Of a DNA stretch of 64,000 bases, positions 35,930 to 43,980 are shown piece after piece (positions within the stretch are counted from its first letter, which is position 1; each line of letters opens with the position of its first letter). Made by a program: the position numbers and the translations under genes. This stretch comes from Streptomyces sp. Q6 (lineage in GTDB: Bacteria; Actinomycetota; Actinomycetes; Streptomycetales; Streptomycetaceae). The DNA is taken from assembly GCF_036967205.1 (NCBI RefSeq), contig NZ_CP146022.1, forward strand, positions 186,001-250,000, given 5' to 3'. The notes under the pieces are model-generated. The model did no database searches and had not been told where the DNA came from. It saw only the letters and a list, made by a program, of their open reading frames with translations.

Positions 35930-36826
35930 TCACGCGATCGGCGCGTTGCGGGCCGAATCCGCCGCCGCTCGTACGAACTCGCGGACGCGCTCCGTGGTGT
36001 TTCCTTCCAGCCAGACCGGTCCCCGCTCGATCGGCCGGGCGTCACGCAGAGGCACGTAGGCCACGTCCGGTCGCGGGTAGTAGCGCCGGGAATGTTCTCC
36101 GACCGGCAGGACGCCCTTGCCCATCGCGACCAGCGTGAGCATCTCGGAGAACGACCCTCCGACGGGCCCCTTGGGAACCGGCCTGCCCGAAGGGGTGTGG
36201 TCCGGTGTGCGGTCCCGCTTGAACCCCGCCGAGGTCACGTCCGGGTACTGCACCACGGGGTGCTCCGCAAGCACTTCGAGCGACACCGATTCCTGGTCGG
36301 CGAGCGGATGCCCGGCCGCGACGGCGAGCACTCGCTTCTCCGTCAGCAGGACCGGCCCGCGGGCCATGCCGTCGAAGGGGTACGAGGCGATGAGGACGTC
36401 GACCGAGCCGTCGAGGAGACTCGCGCGGGAGTTGGACAGGTGAACCTCCCGTACGTCGACCCGGCAATCGGGGTGGCGTTCGCTGAACAGGCCCACGATC
36501 TTCAGGAGTGCGGGCGCCGTCCACTCGCCGAGGAAGGCGACCCGCAGCTCCCCCGTCACACCGCGGCTCGCCTCGGCGGCCCTCCTGACGGCCTGTTCCA
36601 TTCCGGCGACCAAGGGGGTCAGGTCGTCGGCCAACCGCCGTCCGATGTCCGTGAGCCGCACCGTTCTGCTGGTCCGCTCGAAGAGCAGGCCGCCGATCCC
36701 CCGCTCCAGCTTCCGGATCACCTGGCTGACCCTCCCGGTCGTGACACCCAGGCGCTCCGCGGTACGGCCGAAGTGCAGTTCCTCGGCCAGCGTCAGGAAG
36801 GTCTCGATCTCCACTCGTTCCAGCAT
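35930..36826 (-). CDS. LysR-family regulator
   Basis: 298 residues, full length. HTH ETFLTLAEELHFGRTAERLGVTTGRVSQVIRKLERGIGGLLFERTSR, then a periplasmic-binding-like effector domain. It is divergent from the VOC-domain gene. A perfect TTGA-N7-TCAA dyad (T-N11-A type) lies 13 bp upstream of its own start, the usual position for LysR autoregulation and activation of the divergent gene. Confidence 0.9.
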   Translation of the reverse strand: MLERVEIETFLTLAEELHFGRTAERLGVTTGRVSQVIRKLERGIGGLLFERTSRTVRLTDIGRRLADDLTPLVAGMEQAVRRAAEASRGVTGELRVAFLGEWTAPALLKIVGLFSERHPDCRVDVREVHLSNSRASLLDGSVDVLIASYPFDGMARGPVLLTEKRVLAVAAGHPLADQESVSLEVLAEHPVVQYPDVTSAGFKRDRTPDHTPSGRPVPKGPVGGSFSEMLTLVAMGKGVLPVGEHSRRYYPRPDVAYVPLRDARPIERGPVWLEGNTTERVREFVRAAADSARNAPIA

Positions 36827-36838
36827 GTCCGCCCCGCT

Positions 36839-36857
36839 CGTTGAATCCGGCTCAACG
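36839..36857. promoter_or_regulatory. LysR box between LysR and VOC genes
   Basis: CGTTGA (36839-36844), 7-bp spacer, TCAACG (36852-36857): a perfect dyad containing the T-N11-A core bound by LysR proteins. Confidence 0.65.
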
Positions 36858-36951
36858 ATCGTATGGCGATCCTGCCTTGATGACGGACTCCCCCTGGCGG
36901 ATCGTGAACAGCGACCACCCGGACCGCACGATCAGGAACGAAGGAAGCCAC

Positions 36952-37440
36952 ATGAACATCTCGGACCCCACCAGCCCGAACCGGCCCGACGCGACCCTGC
37001 GGGAGCACGGCCGCGCCGCGGGGAGCTCCGGCGACCGATCCGGGTCGCCGTCGCTGCGCGTGAAGGCTTTCGACCATCTGGTCCTCAACGTCGCGGATGT
37101 CGAGCGTTCCCTGGACTTCTACGCCGGACTCCTCGGCCTGGAGCCCGTACGCGTCGACGAATGGCGGGCCGGCAAGGTCCCGTTCCCCTCGGTGCGCGTC
37201 ACCGCCGAGACCATCATCGACCTGGTCAACGGCCCCCGGGGCGAGTCCAACGTCGATCACATCTGCCTCACCGTCGAACCCCTGGACTGGGAGAAGGTCA
37301 TTGCGTCGGGCACCTTCACCGTCCTCGAAGGCCCTGTCGACCGCTTCGGCGCGCGGGGCACGGCCACGTCGGTCTACGTCCAGGACCCGGACCGCAACAC
37401 CGTGGAACTCCGCTGGTACCCGCAGGACGCCTCGGCCTGA
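36952..37440 (+). CDS. VOC (glyoxalase/dioxygenase superfamily) protein
   Basis: 162 residues with about 40 disordered N-terminal residues, then a single VOC domain: AFDHLVLNVADVERSLDFYAGLLGLEPV, VDHICLTVEP and ATSVYVQDPDRNTVELRWYP. Candidate metal ligands are the His in FDHLVL, the His in VDHICL and the Glu in NTVELR. ATG 36952 has AAGGAAG upstream. Likely target of the divergent LysR protein; substrate unknown. Confidence 0.85.
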   Translation: MNISDPTSPNRPDATLREHGRAAGSSGDRSGSPSLRVKAFDHLVLNVADVERSLDFYAGLLGLEPVRVDEWRAGKVPFPSVRVTAETIIDLVNGPRGESNVDHICLTVEPLDWEKVIASGTFTVLEGPVDRFGARGTATSVYVQDPDRNTVELRWYPQDASA

Positions 37441-37480
37441 CCCCGCTCGGATCGCGGGGCCTGGCACCGGAAGGGCGGCC

Positions 37481-37645
37481 GGCGCCCTCCACGCCGATGA
37501 CGAAGGGGATTTGACCGGTGGCCGCGCCGAATCGGCGGGATCCGGTGTCCATGAAGTTCACCCCGGCCGCCGCGATGCCCACGCGGATCTCTCCCGGACC
37601 GGGTTCGGGGGTGGGCAGTCGGGTGGGATGCTTCGACGGGTGCGC
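37481..37645 (-). pseudogene. Quinone oxidoreductase remnant
   Basis: A minus-strand stretch reads SKHPTRLPTPEPGPGEIRVGIAAAGVNFMDTG... and ends PFVIGVEGAG, the N-terminal GroES-like part of a zinc-free MDR quinone reductase. Both ends are lost, leaving about 55 codons wedged between the VOC gene and an SDR gene. Confidence 0.65.
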
Positions 37646-37671
37646 TCTCGTCCGGCCGAGGCGTGTTCCGG

Positions 37672-38601
37672 TCACGCGGCGTCGGCGAGGAGATCCCGCG
37701 ACAGGTCCCACAGGCGGCGTGCACCCGCCGGGTCGACGGCGTAGCGCGCGACGCCGTGCAGGGTGCCGGAGCGCCGATCGACGACCTCGGTCTCGTTGCA
37801 GTCGACGAAGTAGCGACCACCGACACCTTCGAGCAGCGGCGAGGTCGCCAGGAGCACCGACGTGGCGGCCCCTTGTTCCACGGTCTTGATCAGTTCGGCG
37901 GGAACACGGCCACTGCCCCGGCCGCCGGTGTGCCGTTGCAGATTGGTGTGGATGGCGCCCGGCATCAGGGCGTTGGCGGTGATGTTGTCGTCGGCCCAGC
38001 GACGGGTCGCCTCCACCGCGAACAGGACGTTCGCCGTCTTGGACTGGCCGTACGCGAGCCACGGGTCATAGGGTCGGAAGGCGAAGTTGACGTCGTCCCA
38101 CACGATGGGCGACTGCTGGTGACCGGTCGAACTCACCACCACGACACGGGCGTCGCCGTCGGCGGCCAGCGCGCGGTGCAGGCCGGTGGCGAGGGCGAAA
38201 TGACCCAGGTGGTTCGTGGCGAACTGCCACTCCCAGCCCTGTTCGGTGTACCGCTCGGGGCAGGCCATGACGCCCGCGTTGTTCACCAGGACGTGCAGCG
38301 GGCCCTGCCATGCGGCGGTGAAGGCCGTGATGGACGCCGGCTCGGTCAGGTCGAGGTGCACGGCCCGCACGTTCTGGTTGCCGGTCGACCCGGTGATGTC
38401 CTTGGCCACGCGCTCGCCGGCCGCCACGTCCCGTACGGCGAGGGTGACGGCGGCACCGGTGGCCGCCAGGGCGCGGGCCGTCTCCGCCCCGATTCCGGAG
38501 GAGGCGCCGGTGACCACGGCGCGGCGGCCGGAGAGATCGATCCCTGACACGACGTCGTCGGCGGTACTGGCGAAACCGAACGGGGTGGTGAGGGCGGTCA
38601 T
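37672..38601 (-). CDS. SDR oxidoreductase (WW-domain oxidoreductase-like)
   Basis: 309 residues. Cofactor loop VVTGASSGIGAETARAL, VNNAGVMACP (NNAG motif), catalytic Ser region VVVVSSTGHQQSP and YGQSKTAN for the YxxxK pair. Long C-terminal region typical of retinol dehydrogenase/WWOX-type classical SDRs. ATG 38601 has AGAGGAG 8 nt upstream. In a minus-strand run with the next SDR gene, 119 bp apart. Substrate unknown. Confidence 0.88.
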   Translation of the reverse strand: MTALTTPFGFASTADDVVSGIDLSGRRAVVTGASSGIGAETARALAATGAAVTLAVRDVAAGERVAKDITGSTGNQNVRAVHLDLTEPASITAFTAAWQGPLHVLVNNAGVMACPERYTEQGWEWQFATNHLGHFALATGLHRALAADGDARVVVVSSTGHQQSPIVWDDVNFAFRPYDPWLAYGQSKTANVLFAVEATRRWADDNITANALMPGAIHTNLQRHTGGRGSGRVPAELIKTVEQGAATSVLLATSPLLEGVGGRYFVDCNETEVVDRRSGTLHGVARYAVDPAGARRLWDLSRDLLADAA

Positions 38602-38720
38602 GAATGAACTCCTCTGAGAAGGAATGGACTTGATGCGCCACGAGGCACTGCGAGGCACTGCGAGGCGCATCGGACGGCGAGCGGCCGCCACGCGTGCGGC
38701 GGCCGCTGCGACCGCCACGG

Positions 38721-39608
38721 TCAGGGGACGAGCATGCCGTCCTGTTCGGTCAGCGGTTCGCCGTCGTGCCAGGGCAGGGCCTTGCCGAAGCGGATCAACT
38801 CGCCGTAGAGCGAAGGGTCCACGTGCTCGGCGAAGACCAGGTCGAGGACGGCCGCGGCGGCCTGGGCGGGCGTCTGGGCCTGGCTGTAGTCGCTGAACCA
38901 CGGCCGCGAGGTCGCGGTGTCGACCATGCCGGGGCACACCGAGGCGAGCAGCGTGCCATCGGCGAGATCCTGGGTGCGGCGCGCGGCGGCGACGGCACGT
39001 ACGGCGGCGACCTGTGCCACCTTCGAGGGCACGTTCAGCCACAGCGGCCAGCCCGCCTCCGCGGCCGTGCCGTGATGGATGGCACTGCGCCACGACTCCA
39101 CGGCGTACTCGACCTGGTCCAGGCTCGCGTCGTCGAACAGATGGTGCAGCCGGGCGTCGAGGTGGCCGAGCGTGCCCAGACTGCTGGCCACCACGAGCAG
39201 CCGGCCACCCGGACGCAGCACCGGGCCGAAGGAACGCAGGACGGCGTGGGTGGCGGTGTTGGACACGTCGATGAACTCATCGGCCCGCGCGGCCTGTGAC
39301 TCCTCGGGCAGCACCCGCGCGACGGCGTTGGAGATGACGACGTCGACGCCGCCGTGCCGGGCCCGCAGCTCCTCGGCAAGGCGGGCGACGGCCTCGGTGC
39401 CCGTGACGTCCAGCACCTGGCCCTCGACACGGGCACGGGTGTCGGGCAGCCGGACGATCTCCTGAGTGGCGTCCGCCACCCGCTGCTCGTTGCGGCCGGT
39501 GAGCAGGACCAGGTCCTGCGGGGCCATGCGCGCTGCCAGCCCTTCGACGAAAGCGCGGCCGAGTCCTTGATTGGCGCCCGTGACGAGGGCGATACGTGAA
39601 GTGGTCAT
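38721..39608 (-). CDS. SDR family protein with altered active site
   Basis: 295 residues. Cofactor loop ALVTGANQGLGRAFVEGL is normal, and VASSLGTLGHL supplies the catalytic Ser region. Where classical SDRs have YxxxK, this protein reads LNVPSK, so the Tyr position is Asn while the Lys is kept. Carbonyl-reductase-like overall shape. It may be a non-catalytic NAD(P)-binding protein or use another residue. It lies upstream of and parallel to the previous SDR. Confidence 0.8.
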   Translation of the reverse strand: MTTSRIALVTGANQGLGRAFVEGLAARMAPQDLVLLTGRNEQRVADATQEIVRLPDTRARVEGQVLDVTGTEAVARLAEELRARHGGVDVVISNAVARVLPEESQAARADEFIDVSNTATHAVLRSFGPVLRPGGRLLVVASSLGTLGHLDARLHHLFDDASLDQVEYAVESWRSAIHHGTAAEAGWPLWLNVPSKVAQVAAVRAVAAARRTQDLADGTLLASVCPGMVDTATSRPWFSDYSQAQTPAQAAAAVLDLVFAEHVDPSLYGELIRFGKALPWHDGEPLTEQDGMLVP

Positions 39609-39772
39609 GCCTCAACGCTAGGAACCCGAGCATCATGCGTCCAACGAAAGTTCGGCACATCCAGCATGCGTAATCGTCATGGCTGTACCTATGCGTCACC
39701 GCCCCGCCTGGATCGCCCGGGCAGACGTGGTGAGGTGTGGGGCGCGTGATGGCATAGAGTGGCGTTCACCGA

Positions 39773-39846
39773 CGCGGGGTGGAGCAGCTCGGTAGCTCGC
39801 TGGGCTCATAACCCAGAGGTCGCAGGTTCAAATCCTGTCCCCGCTA
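39773..39846 (+). tRNA. Initiator tRNA-fMet (CAU)
   Basis: 74 nt without encoded CCA. Cloverleaf: acceptor CGCGGGG with CCCCGC pairing from position 2, so C1 opposes T72 unpaired, the initiator hallmark; anticodon arm CTGGG-CTCATAA-CCCAG with the three G:C pairs needed for P-site entry; T arm GCAGG-TTCAAAT-CCTGT. Anticodon CAT. Confidence 0.95.
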
Positions 39847-39850
39847 CTGC

Positions 39851-39889
39851 GATTCAGGGCCCCGATCCATAGGATCGGGGCCCTGAATC
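39851..39889 (+). terminator. 18-bp perfect hairpin after tRNA-fMet
   Basis: GATTCAGGGCCCCGATCC (39851-39868) and its exact complement (39872-39889) with a 3-nt ATA loop, 4 nt after the tRNA. Very stable terminator without T-tract. Confidence 0.85.
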
Positions 39890-39985
39890 ATGGGTACTCG
39901 CATCGTTCGAGAACGGCGGGCAGGGCCGACTGCGACAACGCTGGCCCGGCCGCAAGGCCACTGGATGCGAAAGGGGCCGTGCCGC

Positions 39986-40279
39986 ATGAAGAAGGCGGAC
40001 GCATCGACCGACGACCCAGTGAAGAGAGCGCGAACCTCTCCTCAATTGGCGATCGCGGCCAAGTGGTTGGGAGCCTCGTTCTCAGTCGCCCTTGTCATGA
40101 ATGCCGCTGCCACGTTCTGGAATCCCACTGGCCCTCTGTGGACCGCCGCCCGTTTCAGCGTTTCGCTGATCTTCACCCTCGCTCTCGCGTACTACCTCGT
40201 CCTTCGCGTACAGCGTTGGCGGAACGCGCGGAGCACCCCCTCACCGACCTCCGCGTCCCACGAAGAACCCTGCACGTGA
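39986..40279 (+). CDS. Hypothetical membrane protein
   Basis: 97 residues from ATG 39986 (AAAGGGG upstream; an ATG at 39965 is an alternative). Polar N-terminus, two hydrophobic segments (AAKWLGASFSVALVMNAAATFW and FSVSLIFTLALAYYLVL) and a basic, Ser/Pro-rich tail. No family recognised. It follows the tRNA terminator, so it should have its own promoter. Confidence 0.55.
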   Translation: MKKADASTDDPVKRARTSPQLAIAAKWLGASFSVALVMNAAATFWNPTGPLWTAARFSVSLIFTLALAYYLVLRVQRWRNARSTPSPTSASHEEPCT

Positions 40280-40418
40280 GGACCGAGTTCGCGTGCCCGA
40301 TGCCGACTCTGTGCCTCTTCGTTGGCGTCGGGTCCATCGACTTCGGCGAACGCATCGTGCCTGAATCAGAGATGACGGCATTCCGCGTGTTCGCGCCCAC
40401 GGTTCTCGACCAAGCCGA

Positions 40419-40640
40419 CTACCCGGCATCGACCTGGGCGTTCCCGGACATCAGGGTCACGATGTGAACCACGTGCAGGGGGTGTGCCCCCTCCACGAAG
40501 TGGAACGGCAGTTCATCGACGAGCGCGGGCTCGACGCCTTCTGGAAGAGCGATCGGGAGCCCACGGACGTTCTGCGGAGCCCAGCGGTCCGCCCCCGGAA
40601 GAGCGGCGCCACCGATCAGGTGGAATCGCTCCGAAGGCAT
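40419..40640 (-). CDS. Short hypothetical protein downstream of lysE-type gene
   Basis: 73 residues with an excellent RBS (GGCAGGAGG, 5 nt before ATG 40640) and only 14 nt after the LysE-family stop, so probably co-transcribed. Sequence FHLIGGAALPGADRWAPQNVRGLPIALPEGVEPALVDELPFHFVEGAHPLHVVHIV looks protein-like; it may be the N-terminal part of a longer lost protein. Function unknown. Confidence 0.5.
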   Translation of the reverse strand: MPSERFHLIGGAALPGADRWAPQNVRGLPIALPEGVEPALVDELPFHFVEGAHPLHVVHIVTLMSGNAQVDAG

Positions 40641-40654
40641 CCTGCCTCCTGCCG

Positions 40655-41296
40655 CTAGTCAGCGCGGCCGGTGACGGCCACGGCTGCGCCGAGCCCGATC
40701 ATGGCCAACCCGCCGGTGCCACCGACCAGCGACATGCGCCTCGGGGAGCGGCCGAACCAGGTACGTGCGGCAGAAGCCGTCAGGCCCCACAGCCCATCGG
40801 AGACCAGGGCCAACAGCGCGCCGGCCAATCCGAGCAGCAGCATCTGGACGATGACGTGACCGGCCGTCCGGTCGACGAACTGGGGCAGCATCGCGGTCAG
40901 GAAGATGACACTCTTCGGGTTCGTCACTCCGACCACGAAGCCCGCCCATATCGAGCTCGTTCCGCTGGTCGGCGCCGGGGTGAAACGCGCCGCTCGCGCT
41001 CGGTTGCTCCAGCTCGCTCGGAGCGCCTTCACGCCGAGGTGGATGAGGTAGGCGGCTCCGGCGAGCTTGATCGCGTGGAAGATGACGGCCGAGGTCTCGA
41101 CCAGGGTGCCGACGCCCAGGGCGACTGCGATGACCAGCGCATACCCGCCGAGCGCGTTGCCGAGTACGGAGGCCATCGCCGTCCGGCGCCCGTGGGCCAG
41201 AGCCCTGCCGATGACGAACAGGACGCTCGGTCCCGGGATGGCAGACAGGAGAAGGGACATGGCGCAGAAGGCGAGGAGCCGGTGAGGGTCAACCAT
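40655..41296 (-). CDS. LysE/RhtB-family amino acid exporter
   Basis: 213 residues, six predicted transmembrane helices. The family N-terminal motif is clear (FCAMSLLLSAIPGPSVLFVIGRALAHGRRTAMASVLGNALGGY), along with GFVVGVTNPKSVIFLTAMLPQFV. LysE/RhtB transporters export amino acids or derivatives. Full length and intact. The small gene at 40419 follows in the same direction. Confidence 0.92.
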   Translation of the reverse strand: MVDPHRLLAFCAMSLLLSAIPGPSVLFVIGRALAHGRRTAMASVLGNALGGYALVIAVALGVGTLVETSAVIFHAIKLAGAAYLIHLGVKALRASWSNRARAARFTPAPTSGTSSIWAGFVVGVTNPKSVIFLTAMLPQFVDRTAGHVIVQMLLLGLAGALLALVSDGLWGLTASAARTWFGRSPRRMSLVGGTGGLAMIGLGAAVAVTGRAD

Positions 41297-41447
41297 GCGC
41301 GGGATCTTTCCTCACGCGTCTCCCCACGCACCAGAGCGACTTTCGACCTAGGCCGCGGGAAGTTCCCGCTCGAACCGCCGAGGTCTGCTTGCGATACGCG
41401 CCCTCACGAGTGGGGGCGCCGACCACGTGGTTCCGCGACCACCGCGG

Positions 41448-42059
41448 TCAGGAGCCGGTCCGGTGCACGCTGACGGCGTAGCCGCCGCCGTCGTACGGGG
41501 CCGCGTCCCAGGTGGCGAAGCGGTCCACGAGGGTGAGTCCGGCCTCGGCGCAGTACGTGTCGTATTCAGGGAGCGTGATGGTGGGCGGCACCGGCAGGTG
41601 GGCGGAGTCCAATCCGAAGCCCGCGACGAGCAGGCCGCCGGGCGCCAGGACGGCAGCGAGACGCTCGACCACCGTGGCCTCCGTCCCGGGGGCGAGCAGC
41701 GGGAAGACGTTGCCTGCGGCGACCACGAGGTCAAAGTCCGCCGCGATGCCGAGCCTGCCCGGGTCGAAGTCGGCGAGGTCCGTCCGGAACCAGGCCAGCT
41801 GCGGTGCCTGCGCCCGTGCCACGTCCAGCATCGAGGCGTCGAGGTCGATGCCCACGCAGTCGTACCCGAGCTCCGCGAGCCGGATCATGACCCGCCCGGT
41901 CCCGCATCCGGCGTCCAGCACCCGGGCGCCGGTGGGCACCAGGGCCGCACAGAACGACGCCTCTCCGTGCACGTCCTTGCCACTGCGGACCAGCGCCTCG
42001 AAGCGTGCGGCGTACTCGCTCCCGGACGTTCCACCGGTCAGTTCCTGCCAACGACTCAT
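41448..42059 (-). CDS. Class I SAM-dependent methyltransferase
   Basis: 203 residues. Motif I is VLDAGCGTGRVMIRL, followed by the acidic loop (GIDLDASMLDVARAQ) and FDLVVAAGNVFPLL. A Methyltransf_25-type small-molecule methyltransferase by appearance. The ATG at 42059 (MSRWQELTGG) is preferred over upstream possibilities. No operon partner; substrate unknown. Confidence 0.87.
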   Translation of the reverse strand: MSRWQELTGGTSGSEYAARFEALVRSGKDVHGEASFCAALVPTGARVLDAGCGTGRVMIRLAELGYDCVGIDLDASMLDVARAQAPQLAWFRTDLADFDPGRLGIAADFDLVVAAGNVFPLLAPGTEATVVERLAAVLAPGGLLVAGFGLDSAHLPVPPTITLPEYDTYCAEAGLTLVDRFATWDAAPYDGGGYAVSVHRTGS

Positions 42060-42474
42060 GAGATCGACTATAGGTCGCCGGTCCTTTGTCGCTCGCGAGG
42101 AGGGGAAGGGCTGCACGGCGGTGACAAGAGTCGCTCCGCCCGCCACCCCTGAGACACATATGGCTAATCCAGGCCCGACAACACACTAAGACGCTAACAC
42201 GTGTGTGCGTACAGCCGCTCGCGCCGAGTGGATCCAGGGCAACCCAGGTGTGCCCGGAAAGGGCCGACGCCAGGGCCCGCGCCCCGAAGATCCCGGTATC
42301 CCGCCCGGCAGTGCTGCACCGACAGGTGACGCCGTCCGCAGGTCGCGACGCGTGCGAACCAGCACCCGCCGCTCGCATCGCATCGCATCAAGACGTCTAC
42401 AGTCGTATACTTAGGTGAAGAGGCACACTTCCCCCGGTCGTCACGGCGCGGGGAGCCCAGGAAAGGCACACAGA
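42060..42474. other. 415-bp divergent intergenic region
   Basis: Contains promoters for the methyltransferase (minus) and SDR (plus). A TATACT -10-like hexamer lies at 42406-42411, about 65 bp before the SDR start, without a clear -35. No gene seen. Confidence 0.35.
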
Positions 42475-43275
42475 ATGAACCTGAATCTGACCGGTAAGCG
42501 CGCTCTCGTCACGGGGTCGAGTTTCGGGCTCGGTGCGGCCACGGCGAAGCTGCTGGCGGCCGAGGAGGCCGCGGTCGTGGTCCACGGGAGGGACAAGGAG
42601 CGCGCGGAGCAGGTCGCGCGGGAGATCCACGAGGCCGGCGGGAGCGCCACCACGGTGCTGGGCGATCTGGCCGACGACGAGGCGGCGGCCGAGGTCGCCC
42701 GCGCCGCCACCGCGGACGGTCCCGTCGACATCCTCGTCAACAACGCCGGTTTCTACCGGCATCTGTCGTGGGCGGAAGCGACCCCCGACGAGTGGCGTGA
42801 CACCTACAACGTCAATGTGGTCTCAGGTGTGCGGATGATCCAGCACTTGGTCCCGGCGATGCGGGAGCGCGGCTGGGGTCGGGTCGTCACGATCGGCGGC
42901 GGCCTCGCCTCGCAGCCGATGAACACCCACCCGCAGTACAACGCCACCCTGGCGGCCCGGCACAACCTCGCCGTGTCGCTGGCCCGCGATCTGAAGGGCA
43001 CCGGCGTCACGTCCAACGTGGTCTCGCCCGGAGCCATCCTCGTCGAGGCCACCAAGGAACTCGTCACGCAGATCGGTCCCGCCCGTGGGTGGGGCGACAC
43101 GTGGGAGGAGATCCGGCCCAACGCCGTCGAGGCGCTCATCACCAATGACCAGGAGCGCTTCGGCGAGCCGGACGAGATCGCAGCAGCGGTGGCGTACCTG
43201 TGCAGCGACTACGCCCAGTACGTCAGCGGCGCCACCCTCCGCGTCGACGGTGGACTCATCCGGTCGGCCTTCTGA
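42475..43275 (+). CDS. SDR family protein lacking the catalytic lysine
   Basis: 266 residues. Cofactor loop ALVTGSSFGLGAATAKLL, NNAG (LVNNAGFYRHL), and a standard C-terminus (YLCSDYAQYVSGATLRVDGGLI). The active-site region reads YNATLAARHN: Tyr is present but the Lys four residues later is Leu. This breaks the YxxxK catalytic pair, so activity may be altered. GGAAAGG precedes the ATG. It converges with the TetR gene, overlapping it by 20 bp. Confidence 0.83.
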   Translation: MNLNLTGKRALVTGSSFGLGAATAKLLAAEEAAVVVHGRDKERAEQVAREIHEAGGSATTVLGDLADDEAAAEVARAATADGPVDILVNNAGFYRHLSWAEATPDEWRDTYNVNVVSGVRMIQHLVPAMRERGWGRVVTIGGGLASQPMNTHPQYNATLAARHNLAVSLARDLKGTGVTSNVVSPGAILVEATKELVTQIGPARGWGDTWEEIRPNAVEALITNDQERFGEPDEIAAAVAYLCSDYAQYVSGATLRVDGGLIRSAF

Positions 43276-43909
43276 GGTGCGCCGTCTGTCCGGGCGCGTC
43301 CTCGGGGCCGGGGCTGTCCCCGGTCCCGGCGTCGGCCTCCCCGGTGAGGGGGGCGAGCATCGCCGTCAGAAGATCCGCGAGGCGTTCGTCGTCGGCCTCG
43401 GCGAGCGCGGACGTACCCACGACGGTGCGCAGCAGCCATGTCCCCGAGACCAGGGCGAGCCCTAGCTGGGCCCGCACCTTGGCGTCGGGTCCGTCCAGCA
43501 ACCCCGCCAGACGCGCGCCCACATGTGTCTCGATGCCGCGGCGAAGGGCTTCCGTCGCCTCGGGATCCTGCGCCGAGCGCAGCAGCAAGAGGAACGGGTT
43601 GAGGGTCTCGGCACCGGGCGCGGTGCGGTCGGCGAGCGTGTGCGCGATCGCCCGCGACAGATCCCGGCTCTCGTCGCCGATCACCGTCGGTGGTGCGAAC
43701 GCGCGGTCCACCGCCTGGGCGAACAGGTTCTCCTTCGACCCGAAGTAGCGGTTGATCATCATCGCCGTCACACCGGCCCGCTCCGCGATCTGCCGGACCC
43801 CGGCCCGCGCGTAACCGTGCTCCGTGAACTCCACCACCGCCGCGGCGAGGATCGCCTCGCGCGTCGCGGCACCGTCACGCTTACGGGCAGGAGGCTGCAC
43901 TGCATTCAT
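43256..43909 (-). CDS. TetR-family regulator
   Basis: 217 residues: HTH REAILAAAVVEFTEHGYARAGVRQIAERAGVTAMMINRYFGSKENLF, then a TetR_C_17-like domain. Start at ATG 43909 (MNAVQPPARKRDG). Convergent with the SDR gene and tail-overlapping it, and followed on the same strand by an alpha/beta hydrolase gene 72 bp upstream in coordinates. Either neighbour could be its target. Confidence 0.88.
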   Translation of the reverse strand: MNAVQPPARKRDGAATREAILAAAVVEFTEHGYARAGVRQIAERAGVTAMMINRYFGSKENLFAQAVDRAFAPPTVIGDESRDLSRAIAHTLADRTAPGAETLNPFLLLLRSAQDPEATEALRRGIETHVGARLAGLLDGPDAKVRAQLGLALVSGTWLLRTVVGTSALAEADDERLADLLTAMLAPLTGEADAGTGDSPGPEDAPGQTAHLRRPTG

Positions 43910-43980
43910 GCACAGGAGCATATGTGCCGGCCCGAGGTCACACCGTCACGCGCACGCCGAGGGCCGGCCGGGGCGCTGTC

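Noticed and set aside
35839-36138. Possible start of a response regulator (IRVFVGDGIRAR)
   Set aside because: Only about 15 residues look protein-like; the frame then runs antisense into the LysR gene.
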